Source of the DNA: Candidatus Pelagibacter sp.
Lineage (GTDB): Bacteria; Pseudomonadota; Alphaproteobacteria; Pelagibacterales; Pelagibacteraceae
Assembly (NCBI GenBank): GCA_028097945.1
Contig: JAOHFJ010000002.1
Span: forward strand, 12,082-76,081
DNA length: 64,000 nt
Reading direction: 5' to 3'
Shown in pieces: positions 1-8,023 of the stretch. Each line of letters begins with the position of its first letter. Position 1 is the first letter of the stretch. The notes below the pieces were generated by a model. The model saw only the letters and a list, made by a program, of their open reading frames with translations, did no database searches and was not told the DNA's origin. The position numbers and the translations under genes were made by a program.

Positions 1-834
1 ATTAAGAGAAGCCGATGGAGATAACCTTGCTCTTTCAATATTTAAATCTTTTACTGCTATTTCATAGTCTAATTTAGAAATTAAGAGATCTACATTGTTA
101 ATTTTACCCAATTCAAGGGATTCATTTAAAGAATTTGGTAACATTAATGTTACTATATCTTTTAAGTCTTTTGTATCAGGAGATTTTTCTCTAGTAACTC
201 TCTCAAAATTTGTCTTTGTGACTAACAACTCAGTTTTAGCTTTGATTAAATTAGCTCTAGCTTTAGCTAAAGAAGACTCTGATTGGGCTAAATCAGTAAG
301 GGTAATTTCTCCTTTTTGAAGTCTAGCGCTGTCTGAGTCTACTTGTCTTTCAAATAAATTTACATTTGATAAGTTAAATTCTTCATTTTTAAACTTAAAA
401 ATTAAATCAAAATATGCTGAGGTAGCATCTAATATAGTTTGCTGCTCTGCTTTTATAAGTGACAAATTAGCTTTTTGTGTTTCAAGTTCCGATTTTTTAA
501 ATGTATTCAAACCTTTGAACCCAGAAAAAATTTTCTGTTCAATAGATATTTTTTTTCTCTCTGTATCCAAATTAGTGTCCGCTAGATTAGTTCCACTTTG
601 ATTGATACGATTTGTTGAAGAAGTGCTTGTTTGATCTCCTGAAAGAGTGACGCTTGGTAAAAACTCACTTCTTGAAATATTTTTACTTTGCTTTGAAGAC
701 TCAAAATTTTTTCTCTCAGCATTCAATTGTAAATTATTAGATAAAGCTTTTTGAATATAAAATTTTAAATCACCTTGTGCTTGAAGATAATTTGAGAAAA
801 ATAATAAATAAAATATTAATATATATTTTTTCAT
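1..834 (-). CDS. tolC: TolC-family outer membrane efflux protein, C-terminus cut off by window edge
   Basis: An open frame of 278 codons runs from an ATG at 834 to the left edge without a stop, so the C-terminal part is missing. The first 20 or so residues (MKKYILIFYLLFFSNYLQAQ) form a signal peptide. What follows has the TolC/OEP pattern: long heptad-rich helices, an early segment FYIQKALSNNLQLNAERKN, then LPSVTLSG, a KISIEQKIFSGFKG block and a second long helical hairpin with LQKGEITLTDLAQSESSLAKA. TolC-family proteins form trimeric outer-membrane channels for RND, MFS or ABC exporters. Its start codon follows directly on the stop of the kinase gene at 835, so the two are probably co-transcribed. 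No pump partner is visible, so the exported substrate is unknown. Confidence 0.85.
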   Translation of the reverse strand, partial: MKKYILIFYLLFFSNYLQAQGDLKFYIQKALSNNLQLNAERKNFESSKQSKNISRSEFLPSVTLSGDQTSTSSTNRINQSGTNLADTNLDTERKKISIEQKIFSGFKGLNTFKKSELETQKANLSLIKAEQQTILDATSAYFDLIFKFKNEEFNLSNVNLFERQVDSDSARLQKGEITLTDLAQSESSLAKARANLIKAKTELLVTKTNFERVTREKSPDTKDLKDIVTLMLPNSLNESLELGKINNVDLLISKLDYEIAVKDLNIERARLSPSASLN

Positions 835-1752
835 TTAATTAAATTTTATTGATTTTAGTCTATGTTTTTTATCAATGCCTATTACTACATCAGCTTTTTT
901 TGAAAGGATTTTTATCATATTTTTTGTAATTCTCTCGTAGAACATAACGAAATTTTCTATTTGCTTATCGTTCATAGTTTTGTTTCCCTTGCTAGTAATT
1001 CTTAATTTTTTTTCTTGCAATAATCTCCATTTAAAAACATATTTAAAACTCGGTACTTTTAAAAAAATTAATTTGTCAATTAAATTAAAAATTTTTTTAT
1101 AACTCCTCTTAAGTTCTAAATTTACCTTTTGCCTCCAAATTTTTTTATTATCTTTTAGTTTTTCTAGTTTATTTATTGGTGAATTTAAATCTTTATTTTT
1201 TTGTGCTGTAGCACCCACACACCATCCCTCAAAAATAACAATATTAGGTTTTTTTTTAACTTTTAACCATTTGTTTTTTTTCGACCTATCATCAATAGAT
1301 TTATCAAATTTAGGTATGTTTATTTTTTTGAAATTGTTAATTTTTAACATTTTTAAACATCGAAACAACATTTTAGTATCGTGGGTTCCTGGGACACCCC
1401 TTGTCAGAAATAAATTACTTATTTTTCGTGACATTTTTTTTCGTTCTTTTAATGTTTTATAAAAATCGTCAATTGAAAATATTACTGTCTCCAGATTGTA
1501 GGCCTCTTTTAAAATAATTTTTAGAATATTTGAAATTGTCGATTTACCAGTTCCCTGACCGCCGGTTAAACCTATTATTTTAGTTTGTTTTTTAAATGTA
1601 TAATCATTTTTTATCATTTTGCTCATGGGTAAGTAGAATCTATTTAACTGCCCTAGTTTATCTCGGAAAGGCTCAGACATAACCTCTTGTGAACTAAGAA
1701 ATTTTAAATATTTTTTTTTCACTTTTTGATAATTAAATCGTTTATCTTCCAT
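835..1752 (-). CDS. P-loop kinase, D-glycerate 3-kinase (GLYK)-like
   Basis: This 305-residue protein has a clear Walker A motif GGQGTGKS at residues 64-71, followed by SIDDFYKTL near 93-101, LTRGVPGTHD near 116-125 and a Walker B-like IVIFEGWCVG. The order of these blocks is that of the plant/yeast GLYK and bacterial YggC-like kinase group, which phosphorylates D-glycerate to 3-phosphoglycerate. A phosphoribulokinase/uridine-kinase-like role is the alternative. The C-terminal half is rich in lysine, as is common in this AT-rich genome. It abuts tolC (no spacer) and lies 4 bases after the GFA-fold gene, so the three form a minus-strand run. The family call is good; the exact substrate is inferred. 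Confidence 0.65.
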   Translation of the reverse strand: MEDKRFNYQKVKKKYLKFLSSQEVMSEPFRDKLGQLNRFYLPMSKMIKNDYTFKKQTKIIGLTGGQGTGKSTISNILKIILKEAYNLETVIFSIDDFYKTLKERKKMSRKISNLFLTRGVPGTHDTKMLFRCLKMLKINNFKKINIPKFDKSIDDRSKKNKWLKVKKKPNIVIFEGWCVGATAQKNKDLNSPINKLEKLKDNKKIWRQKVNLELKRSYKKIFNLIDKLIFLKVPSFKYVFKWRLLQEKKLRITSKGNKTMNDKQIENFVMFYERITKNMIKILSKKADVVIGIDKKHRLKSIKFN

Positions 1753-1756
1753 TTTT

Positions 1757-2119
1757 TTATTTCTTATCTAATGGATGATTATAACCATCATTTATAGCAA
1801 TATTTTCAATATCAAAAGTATCTATTTCATCTACGCAGCCTAAATTGAAACCCGTCATCGCTGGATTAGATCTAGGGTTATGATGCGTATAAATTCCACA
1901 TATCGAACAAAAATAATGTTTCGCAACCTTGGTGTGAAATTGATAAAGTTTTAATTTATCTGTTCCTTTAGTAATTTTAAAATCCTCATTTTTAACCATA
2001 GCCATTACTGCTCCTTTTCTTTTACAAAGTGAACAATTGCAGCGTAAAAATTTTTCTAATTTATCTGGTGCATTTATTTTTGCTTCTACAGCACCGCAAT
2101 GACATTTTAATAATTTCAT
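1757..2119 (-). CDS. GFA/CENP-V-fold zinc protein
   Basis: The 120 residues carry the full GFA cysteine set: C6 and C8 (CHCG), C27, C29 and C32 (RCNCSLC), and C71 and C74 (YFCSICG). The family is named after the glutathione-dependent formaldehyde-activating enzyme Gfa, whose catalytic role has been questioned; most small members have no proven substrate. The length is typical for a single GFA domain. The gene lies 4 bases upstream of the GLYK-like kinase on the same strand. A link to C1 or formaldehyde metabolism is possible in a marine methyl-compound oxidiser, but the neighbours do not show it. Confidence 0.75.
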   Translation of the reverse strand: MKLLKCHCGAVEAKINAPDKLEKFLRCNCSLCKRKGAVMAMVKNEDFKITKGTDKLKLYQFHTKVAKHYFCSICGIYTHHNPRSNPAMTGFNLGCVDEIDTFDIENIAINDGYNHPLDKK

Positions 2120-2249
2120 ATTTCTGTTTTTTTTAAAAATAATTTCACATTACGCATCTTTGATCTTGTCCACAATATAGCAAAATCTCATATAAATGTT
2201 CACGTTTTGATTCCTTTTTGATTCTATTTGAGACTCTTATTACAACTTT

Positions 2250-3122
2250 TTAGTGTGAAATCTTTTTAACATTATCAAGATTATTATGACTGTTAAGTAA
2301 ATCTTTTTCCCGTTCTCTTAGAGAAATTATAAAAATTATAAGATTAAAAATCACAATTAAAACTTGAGATAACGTGGTAAAATTTCCTAGATATGCATTT
2401 AAATATGCTAATGCGATTAGCATTATAGTTGATCTCAGAAACACATTGTATTTAAAAACAGCAATAATTGACAGTGAATGAATTATTAGTTTTAATAGAG
2501 ACATTTGAGATGGACCAAAATATCTTAATCCTCTGATCGAGTTGATTTCGTTTAAAGGTTTTAAATTTTTTTTAACACTTCCTGAAAAGCTGCTCCACAA
2601 ACTAGCTTTTGAATGAAGTTTTTCTACATCATCCCTAGTGAGTATACTGTAGTTTCCAAAATTTATATTTTTTCCGGTGAATATAAAGGTTATAAGTTTA
2701 TGTATTTGATATAGAGATTGAAAAAAAAATCCTTCAGATCTTTTAATTCTCTTTGCTACAACTGATAAATTTGGATTTTCTTTTATTTTTTTAACTAAGT
2801 CTTTGATTTCTTCTGGTTTATCTTCTCCATCTCCATCCATTAAAATTAAATTATCAAATTTTTTATTTTGAAAAATATATCGTATACCAAATGCATTGCA
2901 CCTTGCATGGCCTCTATTCTCTCTCATATTTAAAAGCTCTATTGAGTTTAAATTACTTGGTTTGTACAACTCTGGTGGTTTAATTGTTGAGGCATCATTA
3001 ACGATCAAACACTCAAAATTAATATCATTAAAGAATTTTATATTTTTATTAATCTCAGTAAGGAGTTTATTTAATGACTCCCAATCATTATATACAGGTA
3101 TTAAAATAATTATTTTCTTCAT
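2250..3122 (-). CDS. Family 2 glycosyltransferase, DPM/GtrB-like, with C-terminal membrane segments
   Basis: From an ATG at 3122 the protein has 290 residues. It opens with the GT2 strand KKIIILIPVYNDW, has LIVNDAS about 40 residues in and the metal-binding LMDGDGEDKP about residue 95, and ends with two or three hydrophobic segments. This is the layout of polyprenyl-phosphate hexose synthases, which load a sugar onto a lipid phosphate. A start further upstream (3179) would overlap the GT39 gene by 61 bases; the ATG at 3122 instead gives an ATGA overlap with that gene's stop, so I chose it. The coupling suggests this enzyme makes the lipid-phosphate sugar that the GT39 protein uses. Confidence 0.8.
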   Translation of the reverse strand: MKKIIILIPVYNDWESLNKLLTEINKNIKFFNDINFECLIVNDASTIKPPELYKPSNLNSIELLNMRENRGHARCNAFGIRYIFQNKKFDNLILMDGDGEDKPEEIKDLVKKIKENPNLSVVAKRIKRSEGFFFQSLYQIHKLITFIFTGKNINFGNYSILTRDDVEKLHSKASLWSSFSGSVKKNLKPLNEINSIRGLRYFGPSQMSLLKLIIHSLSIIAVFKYNVFLRSTIMLIALAYLNAYLGNFTTLSQVLIVIFNLIIFIISLREREKDLLNSHNNLDNVKKISH

Positions 3123-4492
3123 CTTTTTCCTATCATGCAATAACCAACTGGTTTTATTGTGCCAAATACTCCAGGACATATTTTTTTAAGAATTTTTGGA
3201 TTTCCAGCATAAATAACACCTTTATCTTCTGTTATATTTGCGGTTTTATTTTTTAAATCATTTACCCAAGTTGGTCTTGAATATAAATGGTAAGATAAAT
3301 TACCAGCAGACCATTCGTCACCAATAACAATTTTTATTTCATTGATAAAATTATCATCCCATTTATTCTGGACTAACCTGGCAATTTCTTTGCCTGGATA
3401 ATCAGTTCTTTTTTTTTCATCTGCTAAAGAAACCGTCAAGTAAGCTACAGGTGATAAAATAAATAAAAATAAAAATGAATAGTAAAATCTTTTAATTTTT
3501 TTAAAATCAATAAAATTTTTAAAAATAAATAAAAATAAAGTTCCAAAAAATAAATAAAAAGGTGTCATCCACATAGTTCTAATTTTCGCGCCCGATAGTA
3601 ATGAGGTTACAAACATTAATAATATTGGAATTATAGTAATAAAAAGTAAAAAAATAATCCTTTTGTCTTTTGTGTTTATTTTTAATTTCAATTTTCTTAG
3701 AATTGTAAAAATCATTAAAAAAAATGGTATTAATATAATTATTTGCTTAATCATAAGTTCAACCGGATTTTTAAAATGATTAATTATGTGTAGTCCTGAA
3801 ATATCAGATCTGTTAAGGCCATAAAAAATTGTTACAAAGTTGTTTTCAAACAGCCAAATGAAATGCGGAATAAGTATAATTAGAGAAATAAAAATTGATA
3901 AAAAATATCCCTTCAAAGATTTATGATATTTTTTGAAGTTTAAGATAAAAAAAATAAATAACGATATTAAAATATAGATAAATAAATATTTTGATAAAAA
4001 ACCTAATGCAGAAAAAACACCAAATAATATCCAATCTATATTTTTGTTAAAATTTAAACTTTTCCAAAAAAAATACACTGATAGTGCCCAGAAAGGTAAT
4101 TGACTTATATTTACGTTAAATTCTGGAGTTGTAAAATTATAAAAGTAAATTCCTACAAGTGATAAAACTGATAACAAAGAATATGTTTTATCCTTAAACA
4201 ACTCATTAGAAAGTTTCCATACAAAGAAAAAAGATGTCACAACAAAAATTTGACTTAAAAGATAATACGCCCAATCGTTATTACCAAATATCTTAAAAAA
4301 AAATTCAACAGCAAATGCGCTTAATGGCGGATGTTTGTTAAAACCCCAATCCAAATTGCTGCCCCAAGCTAAAGCCTCAATGGTATCTAACGGTAAATTT
4401 TTATTTGATAGTGAGGGTATTAATGTCCACAATAACAAGTGTGAAAAAAGAAATAAATAGAATGCTTTATTTATATTTTTTTTAAGTATCAT
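3119..4492 (-). CDS. GT39/ArnT-like integral membrane glycosyltransferase
   Basis: The 457 residues contain about ten to twelve hydrophobic segments. The first periplasmic loop has the acidic motif LPLDTIEALAWGSNLDWG followed by NKHPPLSAFAVEFFF, characteristic of the PMT_2/ArnT superfamily, in which an acidic residue in that loop acts in catalysis. These enzymes transfer a sugar from a polyprenyl phosphate to lipid A, protein or glycan on the outer face of the inner membrane. Its stop overlaps the start of the GT2 gene (ATGA), so donor synthesis and transfer appear translationally coupled. The acceptor cannot be told from sequence; no lipid A genes are nearby. Confidence 0.8.
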   Translation of the reverse strand: MILKKNINKAFYLFLFSHLLLWTLIPSLSNKNLPLDTIEALAWGSNLDWGFNKHPPLSAFAVEFFFKIFGNNDWAYYLLSQIFVVTSFFFVWKLSNELFKDKTYSLLSVLSLVGIYFYNFTTPEFNVNISQLPFWALSVYFFWKSLNFNKNIDWILFGVFSALGFLSKYLFIYILISLFIFFILNFKKYHKSLKGYFLSIFISLIILIPHFIWLFENNFVTIFYGLNRSDISGLHIINHFKNPVELMIKQIIILIPFFLMIFTILRKLKLKINTKDKRIIFLLFITIIPILLMFVTSLLSGAKIRTMWMTPFYLFFGTLFLFIFKNFIDFKKIKRFYYSFLFLFILSPVAYLTVSLADEKKRTDYPGKEIARLVQNKWDDNFINEIKIVIGDEWSAGNLSYHLYSRPTWVNDLKNKTANITEDKGVIYAGNPKILKKICPGVFGTIKPVGYCMIGKR

Positions 4493-4524
4493 TTTAATAA
4501 GAAATTATTACAATTTATAAGCTA

Positions 4525-4552
4525 TTGACACGACTAAAATCAAACATATACT
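4525..4552 (+). promoter_or_regulatory. Sigma-70-type promoter of dksA
   Basis: A perfect -35 box TTGACA (4525-4530), a 16-base spacer and TATACT (4547-4552) stand immediately upstream of dksA. Transcription would begin near 4559, leaving a leader of only about 9 bases before the ATG at 4568, with no Shine-Dalgarno sequence. The match is by eye. Confidence 0.65.
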
Positions 4553-4567
4553 CCCCAAATTCAAAAA

Positions 4568-4993
4568 ATGGTAAAAAAAACCGCTACTAAAAAAAAATAC
4601 GTCCCGAGTTCCAAAGAAAAATATATGTGTGCCAAACACAAAAAATTTTTTACAGAGGAGCTATTAAGTTGGAAACGAGATATAATTAAGGCTAACAACT
4701 TAGGAAATTTGTTGAATTCTTCAGACGATAATGTCTCTTCTGCTGATATTGTTGATCAAGCTTCATCTTACACCGACAAATCGGTAGAAATGAAAGCTTT
4801 AAATAGAAGTAGAAAATTAATTTCTAAAATCAATTCTGCTTTGCAACGTTTGAAAGAAGGCACTTATGGATTTTGTGAAGAAACTGGTGAACCTATCGGA
4901 TTAAAAAGACTTATGGCCAGACCAGTCGCAACTCTTTCAATTGAGGCTCAAGAACGACATGAAAGAGATGAAAAAATATTTGTAGATGATTAA
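4568..4993 (+). CDS. dksA: RNA polymerase-binding transcription factor DksA, Cys-poor alphaproteobacterial form
   Basis: The 141-residue protein has the DksA layout: a coiled coil carrying the tip motif DIVDQA (residues 60-65, matching the DxxDxA that reaches the polymerase active site) and a C-terminal globular part YGFCEETGEPIGLKR (100-114) with ARPVATLSIEAQERHE. Of the four zinc-finger cysteines of E. coli DksA only C103 is left; the others are T106, S124 and A127. This is the usual alphaproteobacterial form and cannot form a C4 zinc site. DksA works with ppGpp to retune rRNA, tRNA and amino-acid promoters. The gene stands alone with its own promoter and shares its stop region TTAA with the convergent GST gene. 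Confidence 0.92.
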   Translation: MVKKTATKKKYVPSSKEKYMCAKHKKFFTEELLSWKRDIIKANNLGNLLNSSDDNVSSADIVDQASSYTDKSVEMKALNRSRKLISKINSALQRLKEGTYGFCEETGEPIGLKRLMARPVATLSIEAQERHERDEKIFVDD

Positions 4994-5616
4994 ACTTTAG
5001 GGATTAAGTCACCTCTGTCTAAAAGATCATATCCTCTCTTTACAGCCTCTCTTTTAGAGATTTCTTCATACCACCTTGTTAAATTCTTAAATTTTTTTAA
5101 ACCAATATCATGCCAATCATGACGGGCAATCCAAGGAAATGTTGCTATATCAGCAATAGTATAATCTTCTCCTGCTAAAAATTTTGATTGTGATAATCTT
5201 TCATCAAGCTCTTTATAAATTCTTTCCGCGATCCTAAAGTATCTATTTTCACCAAATTCACTTTTACCGGGATTATAGTGATGGAACTGATGGTGCTGAC
5301 CTAACATTGGTCCAATATATGCCATTTGACCCATTAACCATTGATTGATAATCGTTCTTTGATTTTTGTTATAAAATTGTCCGCTTTTTTCTCCTAGATA
5401 AATCAATATAGCCCCGGACTCAAACAAACTAGTTTTTTTGTCATGATCGATAATTACTGGAATTTTACTAAAAGGACTTAGTTTTTTAAAGTCAGGTTTA
5501 AATTGATCGTCTTTTAAAATATTAATCTTTGTGACCTTATAATCAAATTTGATTTCCTCAAGCATTATAGAAATCTTCTTACCGTTAGGAGTATCTGCGG
5601 TAAGTAATTCAATCAT
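4990..5616 (-). CDS. Glutathione S-transferase, YfcG/Ure2p-like (nu class)
   Basis: The 208-residue protein has an N-terminal thioredoxin-fold domain starting MIELLTADTPNGKKISIMLEE, where TxxTPNG is the glutathione-site signature of YfcG-like enzymes. The cis-proline turn (FSKIPVIID) and the ESGAILIYLGEK block follow. The C-terminal helical domain contains LAGEDYTIADIATFPW. YfcG-type members act as disulfide-bond reductases or peroxidases more than as conjugating enzymes. Its start overlaps the FNR-like gene by ATGA, so it is the last gene of the ferredoxin-reductase operon, which fits a thiol/redox role. Confidence 0.88.
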   Translation of the reverse strand: MIELLTADTPNGKKISIMLEEIKFDYKVTKINILKDDQFKPDFKKLSPFSKIPVIIDHDKKTSLFESGAILIYLGEKSGQFYNKNQRTIINQWLMGQMAYIGPMLGQHHQFHHYNPGKSEFGENRYFRIAERIYKELDERLSQSKFLAGEDYTIADIATFPWIARHDWHDIGLKKFKNLTRWYEEISKREAVKRGYDLLDRGDLIPKV

Positions 5617-6626
5617 TTTTTTCCAAGTCTACCTTGAATTGTTTTTGATGAAGTCGTGAATTCAAATCTATATTTTTCATTAGGCCTAGCTCGCTTAAAA
5701 CATTCTACTGATGCTAATGCCACTTCGTGAAATCCAGATAAAATTAATTTAAGTTTTCCTGGGTAGCTACAAATATCGCCTGCAGCAAAAATTCCTTTTT
5801 TATTTGTTTCAAAATTTTCAGCATTAACTTCAATAGTTTTTTTATTCATATTCAACCCCCATTCAGCTATTGGACCTAATTTCATTATCAAACCAAAAAA
5901 GCTTAAAACAACATCGGTTTTTATTTTTTCAATTCTGCCATCATCAAATTTAACTTTTATAGAATTAATTGTATCTTTTCCTTCTATAGACTCCAATTGA
6001 CATGGGGTTTTAATTGAAATTTTTCCCTTTTTTTCAAGTTTTTTTATTTCTGATAAAGTGTGTGGGGCTCCTCTAAACTCATCTCTTCGGTGAATTAAAT
6101 TAACGTTTGAAAACTTTGAAAGCTCTAACGCCCAATCTAAAGCTGAGTCACCACCTCCAAAAATTGAAATAGTTTTATTTTTAAATTTTTCTTTATCTCT
6201 GACAGCGTAAAATAAATACTTTTCTTCAAATTTTTCTGCCTCTTTTACTGCTAATTTTCTAGGTTCAAAAGAACCTACACCTCCAGCAATAATAATATTT
6301 GGAGCTGTAAATTCATTTTTATTGTTCGTTTTTACAATCCAATTTTCTTTTTCTTGTTTAACTTCCTCAACTCTTTCATTCAAAAAAAAATCTGTATCAA
6401 AAGGTTTAATTTGTTCTAACAGCCTTGATGTTAATTCTTCACCTGTACATTCTGGCACCGCAGGAATATCGTAAATTGGTTTATCAGGGTAAAGTTCTAT
6501 ACATTGTCCTCCAGCTTTATCCAGGTTATCTATGACTACCGATTTAAGTCCTTTAATACCTAATTGATGAACTGCGAATAATCCAATAGGTCCGGCCCCA
6601 ATAATAATTGTATCAGTTTTTTTCAT
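5613..6626 (-). CDS. Ferredoxin/flavodoxin--NADP reductase, thioredoxin-reductase-like (YumC type)
   Basis: From the ATG at 6626 the flavoprotein has 337 residues. It has the FAD-binding IIIGAGPIGLFAVHQLG near the N-terminus, a central NADPH-binding ISIFGGGDSALDWALEL, and the C-terminal FAAGDICSYPGK flavin block. It lacks the redox CxxC of thioredoxin reductases, which places it with the Bacillus YumC/green-sulfur-type ferredoxin reductases. A TTG one codon upstream is possible, but the ATG gives the TGATG coupling with the ferredoxin stop. Its immediate partner is very likely that 2Fe-2S ferredoxin, with electrons from NADPH passed to an unidentified acceptor. Confidence 0.88.
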   Translation of the reverse strand: MKKTDTIIIGAGPIGLFAVHQLGIKGLKSVVIDNLDKAGGQCIELYPDKPIYDIPAVPECTGEELTSRLLEQIKPFDTDFFLNERVEEVKQEKENWIVKTNNKNEFTAPNIIIAGGVGSFEPRKLAVKEAEKFEEKYLFYAVRDKEKFKNKTISIFGGGDSALDWALELSKFSNVNLIHRRDEFRGAPHTLSEIKKLEKKGKISIKTPCQLESIEGKDTINSIKVKFDDGRIEKIKTDVVLSFFGLIMKLGPIAEWGLNMNKKTIEVNAENFETNKKGIFAAGDICSYPGKLKLILSGFHEVALASVECFKRARPNEKYRFEFTTSSKTIQGRLGKK

Positions 6627-6946
6627 CAAGATTGTTTTTCAGGCGTAGTGACCATTAAACCTTCTAATTCATCTGAAACAATTAATTGACAGCTAAGTCT
6701 GCTATTTTTTTTTGGATCATATGCCATATCAATCATATCTACCTCGGCCTCTTCTGCTTTATGTAATTTATCTAACCATTTTTCTTCGACATAAACATGG
6801 CAAGTTGAACAGGCCATAGCACCACCACAATCAGCATCGATACCAGGAATATCATTTTGAACAGCTCCTTCCATTACTGAAAGGCCATTTTCAACATCAA
6901 CAGTTTTAGAATTTCCATCTCTGTCTTTATATGTAATTTTAGGCAT
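6626..6946 (-). CDS. 2Fe-2S ferredoxin, adrenodoxin type
   Basis: The 106-residue protein carries the cluster cysteines C40, C46, C49 and C86 in the spacing C-x5-C-x2-C-x36-C, typical of adrenodoxin/FdxB-type ferredoxins, and the acidic patch EEAEVDMIDMAYD that usually docks the reductase. I place the start at the ATG at 6946; a TTG just before it adds only one residue. Only about 20 bases separate this start from the T-run of the proteorhodopsin terminator, so expression may depend on read-through from proteorhodopsin. It is coupled (TGATG) to the FNR-like gene. Confidence 0.92.
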   Translation of the reverse strand: MPKITYKDRDGNSKTVDVENGLSVMEGAVQNDIPGIDADCGGAMACSTCHVYVEEKWLDKLHKAEEAEVDMIDMAYDPKKNSRLSCQLIVSDELEGLMVTTPEKQS

Positions 6947-6966
6947 CAATAAGAATATAAAGATCT

Positions 6967-7003
6967 AAAAAAAAAGGGCAAGTATGCAAAAACATACCTG
7001 CCC
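6967..7003 (-). terminator. Rho-independent terminator of the proteorhodopsin gene
   Basis: An 11-base stem, 6976-6986 pairing with 6993-7003 with one G-T wobble, closes a 6-base loop. On the minus strand it is followed by a run of nine T (6967-6975). It begins 20 bases after the proteorhodopsin stop and ends 20 bases before the ferredoxin ATG. Confidence 0.9.
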
Positions 7004-7022
7004 TTAATCTAATTACTTAATA

Positions 7023-7796
7023 CTAGTTTCTTGATAATCTAGTATTTTGCATTGCAGCAGACCAAATGATAAGACCAAAAGCGATCTTGTTCAAGAAGTC
7101 AGCAGCATTGTAAATAACGTTCAATGAGTTAGCGTCTACTCCACCAGTTAAATATCCAAAGATATAACCTAATGGGTATACTGCCCAACCAATTGTTACG
7201 ATTATTCTCATTGCACTAAATGCAGTTTGTAATGACTTATTACCAGCTTTTGCTGCTAATGTTCCAGCTTCACCAGAGAATATTTCAAAAAGAATATATA
7301 TCCAGCCAGCCATTCCGATTACAAAACCAACAAATGGTTGTATGTAACCAGCTTCACCTAGGTAACCACCTATAAGCATTACTAAAGAACCTATTAAAAG
7401 TTTCCAGAATACTGAACCTGGTACTTTTTTCACTGCCGCTAATACAAAATAGAACTCAAGCATTAGTAATGGCACTGTAATTAACCAGTCGATATATCTG
7501 TAAACAGTTGGTGACTCACCAGTTCCGATCCATACTTCTCTCATGTACATGTAGTGTATGAATGCGATACCAGTTACTAGTCCTGCAACTGTAATTGAAA
7601 CTCTCCAAGCAGGTGCAACAGATCCTCTTTCTAAAAAGAAGAACGCTGTAGCTGCTAAACAACCCATAGATACAAGCCAGAATGAAATTCCAACGAAATC
7701 ACTTGTTTCTAACAAAGCTGCGTCTGCTGCATTAGCTGAACCTGTTAAACCTAATACGGCAACAGTTGCTAGTGCAAACATTTTTAATTTACTCAT
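7023..7796 (-). CDS. Proteorhodopsin, green-absorbing type
   Basis: The 257-residue protein has a cleavable signal peptide (ending near ANA, residue 23) and seven membrane helices. Counting with the reference SAR86 protein (offset +6), the key residues are all present: H81 (His75) in IAFIHYMYM, proton acceptor D103 (Asp97) in RYIDWLITVP, donor E114 (Glu108), and the retinal Schiff-base lysine K237 (Lys231) in DFLNKIAFGL. L111 sits at the tuning position 105, where Leu means green (about 525 nm) and Gln blue. It is a light-driven outward proton pump. A strong GGGAGG ribosome site and a dedicated terminator suggest high, single-gene expression. No retinal synthesis genes are adjacent. Confidence 0.97.
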   Translation of the reverse strand: MSKLKMFALATVAVLGLTGSANAADAALLETSDFVGISFWLVSMGCLAATAFFFLERGSVAPAWRVSITVAGLVTGIAFIHYMYMREVWIGTGESPTVYRYIDWLITVPLLMLEFYFVLAAVKKVPGSVFWKLLIGSLVMLIGGYLGEAGYIQPFVGFVIGMAGWIYILFEIFSGEAGTLAAKAGNKSLQTAFSAMRIIVTIGWAVYPLGYIFGYLTGGVDANSLNVIYNAADFLNKIAFGLIIWSAAMQNTRLSRN

Positions 7797-7801
7797 GAAA
7801 A

Positions 7802-7807
7802 CCTCCC
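7802..7807 (-). promoter_or_regulatory. Strong Shine-Dalgarno of proteorhodopsin
   Basis: GGGAGG on the minus strand sits 5 bases before the ATG at 7796. Most genes in this window have weak or no such site, so this one stands out and fits the high expression expected of proteorhodopsin. Confidence 0.8.
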
Positions 7808-7833
7808 TCGTTTGTTTAGTTTTCTATTTAGTT

Positions 7834-7863
7834 TATATATAAACTACTCAGACAAACGGTAAA
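7834..7863 (-). promoter_or_regulatory. Probable proteorhodopsin promoter overlapping a 14-base palindrome
   Basis: On the minus strand TTTACC (7858-7863) is followed after 16-18 bases by TATATA. The -10 region is part of the perfect palindrome GTTTATATATAAAC (7831-7844). This would give a leader of about 30 bases. The boxes are by-eye matches in AT-rich DNA and other choices are possible. Confidence 0.45.
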
Positions 7864-8023
7864 CTTAACCGCTACCGAGCAATTGGAGGGAACATAGTAA
7901 AAAACAAAGTTACAGTGAAGCGTTTTTTTTACTAAAAACCCGCATTTTTATTGGTTTTTTTATTTTTTTTTGGGGATATTTATGAAATACTCTTAAAATT
8001 ATAGAGTTTTTAGGGGGCATGAA

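Noticed and set aside
95..319. Plus-strand open frame near the left edge
   Set aside because: It runs antisense through the TolC-like gene, has no ribosome site and no recognisable protein features.
2166..2174. DnaA-box-like TTGTCCACA in the gap between the GT2 and GFA-fold genes
   Set aside because: It is a single site with no second box, no AT-rich unwinding block beyond background and no dnaA, dnaN or parAB nearby, so it does not support an origin.
2120..2249. Possible small peptide gene or inverted repeat (TTTCACA/TGTGAAA about 110 bases apart)
   Set aside because: The longest plausible peptide is 13 codons without a ribosome site, and the distant short repeat is easily chance in AT-rich DNA.
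7558..7842. Plus-strand open frame antisense to proteorhodopsin
   Set aside because: It is a shadow of the proteorhodopsin reading frame; the opposite strand codes for a fully conserved protein.
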